NCBI RefSeq assembly: GCF_018678075.1
Contig: NZ_JAHHIR010000012.1
Span: 1 to 41,194, forward strand
Source of the DNA: Epibacterium ulvae
Lineage (GTDB): Bacteria; Pseudomonadota; Alphaproteobacteria; Rhodobacterales; Rhodobacteraceae
DNA: 41,194 bases
Reading direction: 5' to 3'
A program made the translations under genes and the position numbers. The notes beneath the pieces are model-generated. The model searched no databases. It saw only the letters and a program-made list of their open reading frames with translations, and was not told where the DNA came from. Below, piece by piece: positions 1-7,453 of this stretch (its first letter is position 1; each line of letters begins with the position of its first letter).

Positions 1-393
1 AAAGCTGCCAGCGAGTTCAAAGACAAAACGACAGCCATCAACCAGCTCTGGCAGACCGACTTCACCTATCTGAAGGTGCTTGGCTGGGGTTGGTTCTATC
101 TCAGCACGATCTTGGACGATTATGCCAAGGAAAGCGAAGGCTACACGCGCAGCAAAGTCTGCTTCTCAGACAACTGGTTCAAGATGCGCCGATGGGAGAA
201 GGGCCTTGCCCAGATACAGGCGGATCGTGAGAAAGCGCGAGAGGCCGAAGCCAAAGGCCGTGCCAGCCTCGCCGAGTGGGTCCACGAGCGCCATCCTCTA
301 TGCCGCCACATCACCAACCGGCAGATCGAGGATTTGATTGCATCAAAGCTGGTGACGCCCGAACAGGTTCGTGCTGCGGGGCTGCAGGTGTGA
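1..393 (+). pseudogene. Truncated IS3-family transposase fused to an unrelated tail
   Basis: The frame is open from the window edge. Its first ~40 residues match the start of an IS3-family OrfB integrase core: LWQTDFTYLKV carries the first catalytic Asp, and FYLSTILDDY the second. The following Ser-Arg expected after DDY is missing, and the sequence changes abruptly (about base 121) into a charged, Arg/Lys/Glu-rich tail ending in LVTPEQVRAAGLQV that I do not recognise. The third acidic residue (Glu) of the DDE triad is absent, so this cannot be an active transposase. The tail is probably the 3' end of a gene into which the IS jumped, or the product of a deletion with one end inside the IS. 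The start lies outside the window. Confidence 0.6.
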
Positions 394-439
394 GAGTATT
401 AGCGAAGTCTGGAAAACAGCTACCAATGCTGTCGAGCAT

Positions 440-511
440 TATGATGCTTGGATCATACTGCAGTTTTATGACTTGGAGATCATATTGACAATTTATGATT
501 TAGAAGTCATA
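440..511. promoter_or_regulatory. Three HipB-type operators, 27 bp apart
   Basis: Three 18-bp palindromes of form TATGA-N8-TCATA lie at 440-457, 467-484 and 494-511, each beginning exactly 27 bp after the previous one. The N8 cores are TGCTTGGA, CTTGGAGA and TTTAGAAG. The E. coli HipB operator has the same architecture (TATCC-N8-GGATA, 18 bp, several copies), so these are most likely binding sites for the adjacent HipB. The third covers the predicted -10 box. Confidence 0.8.
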
Positions 512-513
512 TT
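485..513 (+). promoter_or_regulatory. hipBA promoter
   Basis: A consensus -35 TTGACA (485-490) is followed after 17 bp by CATATT (508-513). The -35 falls directly between operators 2 and 3 and the -10 overlaps operator 3, so a bound repressor would block polymerase. The hipB start lies 20 bp downstream of the -10, with AGGAGAA as its ribosome binding site at 521-527. Confidence 0.65.
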
Positions 514-532
514 CAGTGGTAGGAGAACCGCC

Positions 533-784
533 ATGAAGCACCTCGTTCGTACATCAAAAAACTTGGGCCACGCAATTCGCCAGGCTCGGAAGGCAAAGAA
601 CCTTACCCAGAAGGAACTCGCCTCGATGAGCGGTGTCTGGCAAGAGACAATTTCCAAGATCGAAAACGGCAGCGGCGGAACCAAGCTGGAAACGGTATTC
701 GATTTGATCGCGGCCTTGGAGCTCGAAATAGCGGTGACCGAGCGTAGTAAAGGCACATCAGACGGGCTAGAGGACATCTTCTGA
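533..784 (+). CDS. hipB: HipB-like antitoxin, XRE-family HTH repressor
   Basis: This is an 83-residue protein with one Cro/C1-type helix-turn-helix domain (about residues 9-65; LTQKELASMSGVWQETISK is the recognition region). It is the size of HipB antitoxins, which bind and neutralise HipA and repress their own operon. The ATG at 533 is chosen because it follows a good AGGAGAA site; a longer reading frame upstream would run through the operators. hipA follows after one base, the classic hipBA arrangement. The product is expected in the cytoplasm as a dimer on the three upstream palindromes. It could in principle be a generic XRE regulator, but the partner and operators make HipB very likely. 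Confidence 0.85.
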   Translation: MKHLVRTSKNLGHAIRQARKAKNLTQKELASMSGVWQETISKIENGSGGTKLETVFDLIAALELEIAVTERSKGTSDGLEDIF

Positions 785-785
785 C

Positions 786-2087
786 ATGGGCCGCAAGCGC
801 AGCTACACACCGCTGAACGTTTTCCTGAACTCGCGGCTCGTGGGTCAATTGGTGCGTGAGACCTCCGGCGGCGTCAGTTTCGCCTATTCGCGAGACTGGC
901 TTGAGTGGGAGCACCGGATGCCGGTCTCGTTGTCGTTGCCATTGCAGGAGAACCGCTACAGCGGCGCACCAGTGATGGCCGTTTTTGACAACCTGTTGCC
1001 CGACAGCGACCTCATCCGTCGAAGGGTCGCGGAACGCGTCGGGGCTGAAGGCGTCGATGCCTTCAGCTTGCTGTCCCAAATCGGGCGGGACTGCATCGGC
1101 GCGCTTCAGTTTCTGCCCGACGGGCAAGAGCCCCAGCCAATGTCCGAGCTGACTGGAGAACTTGTCGACGAGGCGCAGATCGGGGCCATTTTGAGCGACC
1201 TAGATCTCGCGCCACTGGGGATCCGCCGCGAGAATGACTTCCGAATTTCTGTCGCTGGTGCGCAGGAAAAAACGGCGCTGCTTCGTAAAGATGGCCAGTG
1301 GATCGAGCCAACCGGTACAACGCCAACCACGCACATCATCAAGCCGCAAATTGGCAGACTTCCCAACGGCATGGATCTTTCCGACAGCGTTGAGAATGAA
1401 TACTTGTGCCTCAAGCTGATGGAGGCATTTGGGCTTCGGGCGGCGAATGTCGAAATGGCGCAGTTTGGCGAAAAGAAAGCCTTGGTCGTTGAGCGTTTTG
1501 ATCGGCGCTGGACGTCTGATGGCCGCTTGATCCGTCTGCCGCAGGAGGATTGCTGTCAAGCATTGTCCGTTGTGCCTACCCAGAAGTACCAGAACGAGGG
1601 CGGCCCAGGAATCTCAGATATCATGGATCTATTGTTGGGAAGTGATGACCCCAACAAAGACCGGTACGACTTTTTCAAAACGAATGTCCTGTTTTGGCTG
1701 CTGGGCGCGACAGATGGGCATGGTAAGAACTTTAGCGTCAGTCTTTTGCCCGGCGGTCGCTTTCGCATGACACCGCTTTACGACGTTCTGACGGTGCAGC
1801 CGACTGTCGATGCGCGACAGATCGAGCGAAAGTACTTCAAGCTCGCTATGAATTTCGGCAACTCGAACCACTACAAGCTGGCAAATATCGTGGGCCGCCA
1901 CATCGTGGAGACCGGAGTTCAATCTGGCTTATCCCGCGCAGTCGTGCAGGGCCTGTTCGAAGAGCTGCAGGAGACCTCGCACGCGATCGTTGAGGCCACG
2001 TTCAATCAGCTTCCAGAGGGTTTCCCAGAGGCGTTGCTTGCTTCGATCGACGGCGCGCTGAAGGCTAGGTTGCACCTGTTGAACTAA
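786..2087 (+). CDS. hipA: HipA-type serine/threonine kinase toxin
   Basis: The protein has 433 residues, close to E. coli HipA (440). It has the HipA N-terminal subdomain 1 (about 8-110) and a C-terminal kinase domain. Visible motifs are SVAGAQEKTALL (155-166, the Gly-rich loop; its Ser matches the autophosphorylated Ser150 of E. coli HipA), HIIKP (Lys186, ATP binding), ATDGHGKNFS (Asp310, catalytic base) and PLYDV (Asp333, Mg2+ binding). HipA kinases phosphorylate glutamyl-tRNA synthetase or other synthetases, stalling translation and giving drug-tolerant cells; the target here is unknown. All catalytic positions look intact. It is co-transcribed with hipB, with one base between them. As a toxin-antitoxin pair on a mobile element it probably helps keep the element. 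Confidence 0.9.
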   Translation: MGRKRSYTPLNVFLNSRLVGQLVRETSGGVSFAYSRDWLEWEHRMPVSLSLPLQENRYSGAPVMAVFDNLLPDSDLIRRRVAERVGAEGVDAFSLLSQIGRDCIGALQFLPDGQEPQPMSELTGELVDEAQIGAILSDLDLAPLGIRRENDFRISVAGAQEKTALLRKDGQWIEPTGTTPTTHIIKPQIGRLPNGMDLSDSVENEYLCLKLMEAFGLRAANVEMAQFGEKKALVVERFDRRWTSDGRLIRLPQEDCCQALSVVPTQKYQNEGGPGISDIMDLLLGSDDPNKDRYDFFKTNVLFWLLGATDGHGKNFSVSLLPGGRFRMTPLYDVLTVQPTVDARQIERKYFKLAMNFGNSNHYKLANIVGRHIVETGVQSGLSRAVVQGLFEELQETSHAIVEATFNQLPEGFPEALLASIDGALKARLHLLN

Positions 2088-2260
2088 AGCTGGTCGCGCT
2101 TGCTTGGTGCCAAGATGAGGCTTTTCGATGGTAGAGGACTTCAGTCAGGTTGTCGTAGCCGAACTCAGATCCTCAATGCCGTGTTTCTGATTGCTGAACA
2201 TAAGCGGGCAGCCGTTTCAGACGCGGGACAAGCCCCGCTTCAACAAGAAAATTCCCCTGC

Positions 2261-2297
2261 GTCAGCGCATTCCTCGCGAGGCAAGTTTCTCGCTGAC
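2261..2297. repeat. Nested inverted repeat upstream of the ardC/transfer genes
   Basis: GTCAGCG (2261-2267) pairs with CGCTGAC (2291-2297), and inside lies the perfect 10-bp palindrome CCTCGCGAGG (2272-2281). It sits in the 269-bp gap between hipA and the small gene before ardC, where no gene is visible. It could be an operator, a weak terminator for hipBA or a structured element active in single-stranded DNA; the sequence alone does not decide. Confidence 0.35.
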
Positions 2298-2356
2298 AGC
2301 CCCTTGGTGCCAGCTTGGGTCATGTTCATCGAAACACTCAAAGTGAGGATCAAAAA

Positions 2357-2602
2357 ATGGCTACTCAAACTCTGAAACTGAACGTCAAATCCGGTGAAAA
2401 AGACGGCAAGAACTTCTGGGACAGCTGCGGCGTGCTCTTCGTCAACACCGACGACAGCGGCAACATCACGTCGATCAACGTCAAACACAGCATGTTTCGG
2501 TCAGATCAGGTGGCCGAGGCGCAGCCCATCGGCGGAAAGGGGGCGCGCAGCCTCACCCGCGTCACTTTGATCGAGGAGGCCACAAATGGCACCGAAGTTT
2601 GA
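2357..2602 (+). CDS. Small conserved-type protein encoded before ardC
   Basis: This is an 81-residue soluble protein, MATQTLKLNVKSGEK at the start, with no signal peptide, membrane segment or motif that I can name. The ATG at 2357 follows GTGAGG at 2343-2348. Its last 17 bases overlap the start of the ArdC-derived reading frame, so the two are translationally coupled. Small genes of this kind sit directly in front of antirestriction ardC genes on alphaproteobacterial plasmids (family knowledge, from memory). Alternating charged and beta-prone stretches (LKLNVKSG, NFWDSCGVLFVNTD) suggest a small beta-rich fold. No function is assigned. Confidence 0.65.
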   Translation: MATQTLKLNVKSGEKDGKNFWDSCGVLFVNTDDSGNITSINVKHSMFRSDQVAEAQPIGGKGARSLTRVTLIEEATNGTEV

Positions 2603-4031
2603 TGTTTATGCCCATGTCACCGACACCATTATTGCAGAAATCGAGGCAGGCACGCCGCCATGGCGCAAGCCGTGGACAGGGAGCGCGTCCGGCATTGCCC
2701 TGCCGACACGGCATAACGGCGAGGAGTATCGCGGGATTAATGTCCTGATGCTCTGGGTTATGGCGGCCAAGCAGGGTTATGTGTCCAGCCGTTGGATGAC
2801 CTACAAGCAGGCCCAAGAGCTGGGCGGCCAAGGCCTATCTCCAAAGCGACGCCGCACTGGCCAACAGTGTGGCGATGGAGCATGTCCTCGACGAAATCGC
2901 CAACGAAGAACTAGACCTCCAACGCGAGCGGCACGTCGATACCGACGGCGAAAAGGGAGTGACGCATGGGTAACCGGCGGGCACACCTTGATCCTTGGCC
3001 GCCCTGGCTCCGGCAAATCGGTGTTGTCAGCCTTCCTCATGACCCAAGCGCGGCGCTGCGACGCACGGGTATTTGTCTTCGACTACCGTGCAGGAATGGA
3101 AATGGCGGTGCGGGCCAATGGCGGGCGTTACAGCGCCATCAAGGCTGGAGAAGCGACAGGTCTAAACCCGCTGCGGACAGAAATCGATGGGCGCGGCCAA
3201 GCCTGGCTCTCCGATTGGCTGGCCACGCTATTGCATCGCGCTGACAAGCCCCTGAGCCCAGTTCAGATTAACCGCATCCAAGAAGTGGTGCGCCAGAACG
3301 CCGGGGCGAGCGATGCCGCCCTTCGCAATTGGCAAGATCTGGCCTCGCTCTTTGTGGCCGGGGCGGATGAGGGGGATCTGTTCGAACGGATACAGGAATG
3401 GACCGCTGAGGGCCGCTACGGTTGGATTTTCGGGCAAAGCTCTGAGGATACCTTCTCGCTCGATGGTGACGTTGTCGGGTTCGACCTGACCGGCATTCTC
3501 GACAGCGAAAGCGAGAAAGAACGCATGGCGGTACTGTCCTATCTGTTTCGGCGGGTGGAACGCGTGATTGAAGATCGCAAACCTACGCTGATCATTATTG
3601 ATGAAGCCTGGAAGGCGCTCGACAACCCGTATTTCGCAGACCGGCTGAGCAACTGGCTGGTCACAGCGCGCAAACAGAATGCCGTCGTTGTCATGATGAC
3701 CCAATACGCCAGCCAGCTTGAGAAAACCCGCACCGGCAAGACGATTGTCGAGGCTGTGCCGACGCAGCTATTGCTTCCCAACATCCGCGCTTCGGCCAGC
3801 GATTACACGATGCTCGGTCTCGCTGAAAAAGAGCTCAACTTTTTGCTCGGCACAGGCAGCAACTCTCGTCTGGCGCTGGTGCGCGACGATCAAGGCTCCG
3901 TCGTGATCGACGCCGATCTGAGCGCTCTTGGGCCCTGCCTCACGATCCTTGGCGGTATGGAAAAAGGCGAAGCACTTGTTGGCGCGGATTATCGCCAGAA
4001 CCCCGAATTTTGGAGACAGATTGATGCGTAG
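2586..4031 (+). CDS. virB4: Chimeric frame: ArdC N-terminus fused to the C-terminal ATPase half of VirB4
   Basis: The 481-residue frame has three parts. Residues 1-82 (FDVYAHVTDTIIAEIEAG, PPWRKPW, YRGINVLMLW) are the N-terminal ssDNA-binding domain of antirestriction protein ArdC, cut off before its metallopeptidase part. Residues ~83-128 are an Arg-rich linker made by reading a third gene fragment out of frame. From ~130 on it is VirB4: Walker A GRPGSGKS (~138-145) and Walker B TLIIIDEAW (~335-343). VirB4 ATPases energise assembly of the conjugation pore and are normally ~790 residues; here the N-terminal half is missing and lies on the other strand at 17576-18910. The frame is uninterrupted, so a fusion protein may be made, but full VirB4 function is doubtful. 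The next gene overlaps its last 8 bases. Confidence 0.85.
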   Translation: MAPKFDVYAHVTDTIIAEIEAGTPPWRKPWTGSASGIALPTRHNGEEYRGINVLMLWVMAAKQGYVSSRWMTYKQAQELGGQGLSPKRRRTGQQCGDGACPRRNRQRRTRPPTRAARRYRRRKGSDAWVTGGHTLILGRPGSGKSVLSAFLMTQARRCDARVFVFDYRAGMEMAVRANGGRYSAIKAGEATGLNPLRTEIDGRGQAWLSDWLATLLHRADKPLSPVQINRIQEVVRQNAGASDAALRNWQDLASLFVAGADEGDLFERIQEWTAEGRYGWIFGQSSEDTFSLDGDVVGFDLTGILDSESEKERMAVLSYLFRRVERVIEDRKPTLIIIDEAWKALDNPYFADRLSNWLVTARKQNAVVVMMTQYASQLEKTRTGKTIVEAVPTQLLLPNIRASASDYTMLGLAEKELNFLLGTGSNSRLALVRDDQGSVVIDADLSALGPCLTILGGMEKGEALVGADYRQNPEFWRQIDA

Positions 4032-4182
4032 ACTTTGCGTGCTGACCCTTACCCTTTTGACCCTGACAGCCTGCGCGGAATACCGGCCGTCAGAAGCCGA
4101 ATGCTTCAACTCCTTTGCCGAAGTCAGTCGCAGCAACTGCAATTTCGAACTGCTCGGGCCGATTGGTGGACTGGGTGAATAA
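4024..4182 (+). CDS. Small lipoprotein, VirB7-like
   Basis: This 52-residue protein has a basic start (MRR), a hydrophobic stretch and a lipobox ending at LTLTAC (Cys17), so it should be exported and lipidated. The mature part is only ~35 residues with two further Cys. It sits between virB4 and the transglycosylase inside the T4SS operon, overlapping both neighbours. VirB7 proteins are tiny lipoproteins that anchor VirB9 in the outer membrane, so a VirB7 role is likely from size, lipidation and position; the sequence itself is too short and variable to prove it. Confidence 0.7.
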   Translation: MRRLCVLTLTLLTLTACAEYRPSEAECFNSFAEVSRSNCNFELLGPIGGLGE

Positions 4183-5323
4183 GCTTCACCCGCATATCCT
4201 TGCAGGCTTGGCGTCACTGGCCGCGCCAATGGCCTTTGCCCAAGGCGTTCCCACATTTGATGCAGGCATGTTCTTGCAGCGCGAGCGTGTGCTGCAGCAA
4301 GCCGAACAGGATCTGGCGCTGCAGCGGGACCGGATAACCAAAGAGGAAGAGCTTGAAGAACTCGAGCAAGAACAACTCCAGGCGCTGGAAGACATCCTAG
4401 ATGCCTCGACGCTTGCCAGCGGGAACTCCGGCGCGCTGGTCGCGAGTTTGGAAGCTGGTTCATCACCTGAAAGCGCCGCAGAGACGCTTTATGGTCCGGT
4501 TGATCCAAACCCCGGCGCAGCCCAGATGTTCGGCGACGCCTCTGGCTCCATCGAACAACTGATCATTCGCGCCGCCCAAGAAACGCACCACATGTCCGGC
4601 GTGCGCGCAGCGGGTCTATCGCCCAAGCAGTGGCGCTGTCTGTTGCAGGCGCTGATCTGGCAAGAAAGCCGCTTCACCATCGGCGCGCGTTCCCCTGTCG
4701 GCGCATTCGGCCTGACCCAGATCATGCCCGGCACGGCGCAGGATCTCGGGATTTACCCCGCCTACTATGAAAACCCCTACATCCAGGTCAACGGCGGCGC
4801 GCGCTATCTGGCGCAGATGCTGGCCATGTTTGACGGCAACATCATTCACGGGCTGGCGGCCTACAATGCCGGTCCGGGCAATGTGCAACGCTACGGCGGC
4901 GTGCCCCCTTTCGCTGAGACCCAGCACTACGTTCAGGTCATCCCCGAACGCTACAATCTCTACCTTGCCCGCGTCGGCGGCGTCGATGCGCTTGGCACGA
5001 TTGATCCCGTCTTGCTTGCCAACTCCACGATGAGCCTGACCTCTTTTGGGGCGGGGGTCTATGGCGACTACTCATTGGTCTCGGTGCAAGCGGCCGCGCT
5101 GCGCGTGCAGGACATCATCACCCGCATCGGCGAAACCGACGACATTCACGCGGCCATGTCGCTCAACACCTACGCGCGGGCCGAACTCGCCCGCCTGATC
5201 GCAATCCGTACGCGCCTGAAGGCCGCCCATACCCGCCCGCTTAGCTCGGCCGAGCTGGCCATGGCGGCCGCACAGGCCCGCGAACAAGACTTCATGCAAT
5301 TCGATCTGGAGGCATTCCGATGA
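4175..5323 (+). CDS. Exported lytic transglycosylase with N-terminal coiled coil
   Basis: The protein has 382 residues with a signal peptide ending near PMAFA-QGVPTFD. A Glu/Gln-rich coiled coil (about residues 30-75; EELEELEQEQLQALED) precedes an SLT/GEWL domain (about 125-265): WQESR holds the catalytic Glu, followed by GAFGLTQIMPGTAQDLG and AAYNAGPGNVQRYGG. It should cleave peptidoglycan in the periplasm to open a path for the secretion channel. I chose GTG 4175, which overlaps the lipoprotein stop and follows a GGTGGA site. The first mature residues, AQGVPT, also open the next gene product (VirB5), suggesting a related N-terminus. A second transglycosylase, VirB1, is encoded at 19476. The last bases overlap virB5. 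Confidence 0.85.
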   Translation: MNKLHPHILAGLASLAAPMAFAQGVPTFDAGMFLQRERVLQQAEQDLALQRDRITKEEELEELEQEQLQALEDILDASTLASGNSGALVASLEAGSSPESAAETLYGPVDPNPGAAQMFGDASGSIEQLIIRAAQETHHMSGVRAAGLSPKQWRCLLQALIWQESRFTIGARSPVGAFGLTQIMPGTAQDLGIYPAYYENPYIQVNGGARYLAQMLAMFDGNIIHGLAAYNAGPGNVQRYGGVPPFAETQHYVQVIPERYNLYLARVGGVDALGTIDPVLLANSTMSLTSFGAGVYGDYSLVSVQAAALRVQDIITRIGETDDIHAAMSLNTYARAELARLIAIRTRLKAAHTRPLSSAELAMAAAQAREQDFMQFDLEAFR

Positions 5324-6099
5324 TCCGCTTTCTTTCTACCGTTGCCACTTGCGCGCTGTTGGTTGCCTCACCCGTATCTGCCCAAGGTGTTCCGACTGTC
5401 GACACACGCAACATCGCCCAGGAAATTCGCCAGCTGCAGCAAATGCTGGAGGATTTCGGGATCCAGACCGACCAACTCGACACGCTTCTCAAACAGCTCG
5501 ACCTGGTGCAGCAGCAACTCGACACGCTCAATGAGACTTACGCCGCCTTGACCGGCGCGACGGATATCATCGAGATGGCTATGGGTGGTGATCTCGACGG
5601 CCTACTCGATCAGGAATTCGGCGATCTCCTTGGCACCATCCGGCAAATCCAAAGCGGCGATTTTCGCGGCCTGATCGGCAACGCGGCCCCTCAGATGGAA
5701 GGCCGCATGACGCAAGCCCTCGAGGACGCAGGTTTTGACCAAGAAACCCTCTCTGACATGGCCAGCAGCGGCAATCCGGGGGCTGAGCGCATTGCCAGCC
5801 AGGCGGGCACCGGGGCGGTGATGTCGGCGGCGGCAGAGAACAGTTATGACGAGGCCGCGCAATCGCTGGAACGGGTCGAGCAGCTGGTTTCATTGATCCC
5901 CGACATGGAAACGCTCAAGGAAGCCGTCGATCACAACACCCGCGTCACGGCCGAGCTGGCCATCGCCATGACACGCATGTGGGAGCTCGAAGCCATTCAA
6001 ACAGTCGGCGCGGGCCAATCCGGAGTGGTCGATGCCGCGACGCTGGCCGAAGAGCGCCGCTATATGGATTTCACCCTGCCAGACCTGCGCGCGGACTGA
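5320..6099 (+). CDS. virB5: VirB5-type minor pilus component
   Basis: This 259-residue exported protein has a signal peptide ending at SPVSA-QGVPT. It is rich in Gln, Leu and Asp with a long helical region (EIRQLQQMLEDFG, LLKQLDLVQQQLDTLNE), as in VirB5/TrbJ proteins that sit at the pilus tip. It overlaps the transglycosylase gene by 4 bases (ATGA) and lies just before virB8, the usual place. Sequence conservation in this family is low, so the call rests on helical composition, export signal and operon position. Confidence 0.75.
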   Translation: MIRFLSTVATCALLVASPVSAQGVPTVDTRNIAQEIRQLQQMLEDFGIQTDQLDTLLKQLDLVQQQLDTLNETYAALTGATDIIEMAMGGDLDGLLDQEFGDLLGTIRQIQSGDFRGLIGNAAPQMEGRMTQALEDAGFDQETLSDMASSGNPGAERIASQAGTGAVMSAAAENSYDEAAQSLERVEQLVSLIPDMETLKEAVDHNTRVTAELAIAMTRMWELEAIQTVGAGQSGVVDAATLAEERRYMDFTLPDLRAD

Positions 6100-6103
6100 C
6101 CCC

Positions 6104-6754
6104 ATGAACAGCGAGGCAGAAATCATCGAAGAAGAGCTCGTCTACGGCGCACGACGACGCGAGCTCATGTGGCAGAAACTGGGGCTGACAGGCATGGGGT
6201 TTGGCATGGCAGGTTGCCTCGCCGCCGCCCTCGTGGCCCTGTTCGACGTGGACCCGCCGCCCATGATCGTGCCCTTTGATAGCGAAACCGGCATGGCCCT
6301 CCCCAATGCCATGGTTGAAGCGGTCTCACTCACGGAACGCCCCGCTATCATCGAGGCACAGGTCTACCGCTATGTGATTGATCGAGAGACCTACAATCAG
6401 CTCGACAATGATGTGCGCGTGCGGCGGGTCCTGGACCAGTCGGACGGCGCGGCCGCCGCAGGGCTGCGCGCGCTTTGGACCAGCGGCCACGAGGCCTATC
6501 CGCCCGACAGCTACGGCACAGATGCCCGGCTTGAGGTCGAGGTTCTGTCGATCACTCATATCAGCGCCAATCGTGCCCAGGTGCGCCTGCGCAAGCGGCT
6601 CAACTCACCGCGCGGCTCTCAAAACGGACTCTTCACCGCTACCCTGATGTTTGAATTTCGGCCCGAGAATAGCCGGTCGATCGACGATGTCTGGCAGAAC
6701 CCCTTTGGCTTCACCGTCACCGAATACGCGATCCGCTCGGATCGTTTGGAGTAA
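6104..6754 (+). CDS. virB8: VirB8 inner-membrane assembly factor
   Basis: The protein has 216 residues. A cytoplasmic N-terminus of ~27 residues precedes one membrane helix (about 28-48, MGFGMAGCLAAALVALF) and a periplasmic NTF2-like domain, with ETYNQLDNDVRVRRVLDQS and the closing NPFGFTVTEYAI typical of VirB8. VirB8 nucleates the T4SS core in the inner membrane and contacts VirB9 and VirB10. The ATG at 6104 lies four bases after the virB5 stop. The length matches the family (~220-240). Confidence 0.88.
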   Translation: MNSEAEIIEEELVYGARRRELMWQKLGLTGMGFGMAGCLAAALVALFDVDPPPMIVPFDSETGMALPNAMVEAVSLTERPAIIEAQVYRYVIDRETYNQLDNDVRVRRVLDQSDGAAAAGLRALWTSGHEAYPPDSYGTDARLEVEVLSITHISANRAQVRLRKRLNSPRGSQNGLFTATLMFEFRPENSRSIDDVWQNPFGFTVTEYAIRSDRLE

Positions 6755-6757
6755 CCA

Positions 6758-7453
6758 ATGCGCCGCCTGTTCTTGATCCTCGCCGTCCTCGTTCCGTCTG
6801 CTGGCATCGCCTATGCAGAAACACAGCCGCGCCAAGGCCCCTTTGATGCCCGCGTCCGGCTGGCCACCTATCAGGACGGGCAGGTCTACCGCATCAGAAC
6901 CAGTCTGACCCACGTGACCAGCATTGAATTTGGCCAGGGCGAGACCATCCGCTCGATCATTGCTGGCGACACCGAAGGCTTCCTGTTGGACGGAGTGCCC
7001 GGTGGTCAGGCCTTTGCGATCAAGCCCGTTACACGCGGCGCGCACACCAATATCACCGTCTACACCAACCGGCGTAGCTACTATTTCAACGTGACCGAGG
7101 CGAGTTCGCCGACCTTCTACGTCATTCGCTTCACCTATCCCGAAGCGGCCCCTCGGCAATCGCGTATGGCTGCCACTGCGCCAGCAAACCACGCCTACGG
7201 CGTCAGCGCGCGATCCGAGATCACCCCGCGCGAGATTTGGGACGATGGCACCTTCACCTATTTCCGCTTTGCCGCGAATGCCCCATTGCCCGCGATCTTT
7301 CGATGGTCCGGTGGCAATGAGCGCAGCGTGAATGCGCTCGCGCGGCCAGATGGCGTGATCCGCGTGTCAGGTGTCAGCACTCGATGGGTTCTCAGGCTCG
7401 GCGATGACGAGATCTGCGTCCAAGAGATGAGCGAGGCAAATCCCGATGAGTGA
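6758..7453 (+). CDS. virB9: VirB9 outer-membrane core protein
   Basis: This is a 231-residue protein with a signal peptide ending at IAYA-ETQPR. The N-terminal half is the VirB9/CagX beta domain (RTSLTHVTSIEFGQGE, HTNITVYTNRRSYYF), and the C-terminal half has the conserved DDGTFTYFRF and the NALARPDGVIRVSG region. VirB9 with VirB7 and VirB10 forms the core channel across periplasm and outer membrane. It begins three bases after virB8 and overlaps virB10 by 8 bases. Length and motif order are complete. Confidence 0.9.
   Translation: MRRLFLILAVLVPSAGIAYAETQPRQGPFDARVRLATYQDGQVYRIRTSLTHVTSIEFGQGETIRSIIAGDTEGFLLDGVPGGQAFAIKPVTRGAHTNITVYTNRRSYYFNVTEASSPTFYVIRFTYPEAAPRQSRMAATAPANHAYGVSARSEITPREIWDDGTFTYFRFAANAPLPAIFRWSGGNERSVNALARPDGVIRVSGVSTRWVLRLGDDEICVQEMSEANPDE

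Noticed and set aside
2966-3244. Plus-strand frame beginning at the ATG in ATGGGTAACC
   Set aside because: It overlaps the VirB4 ATPase frame entirely and has no domain. The ATG itself may be the relic start codon of virD4, but the frame is not a gene.
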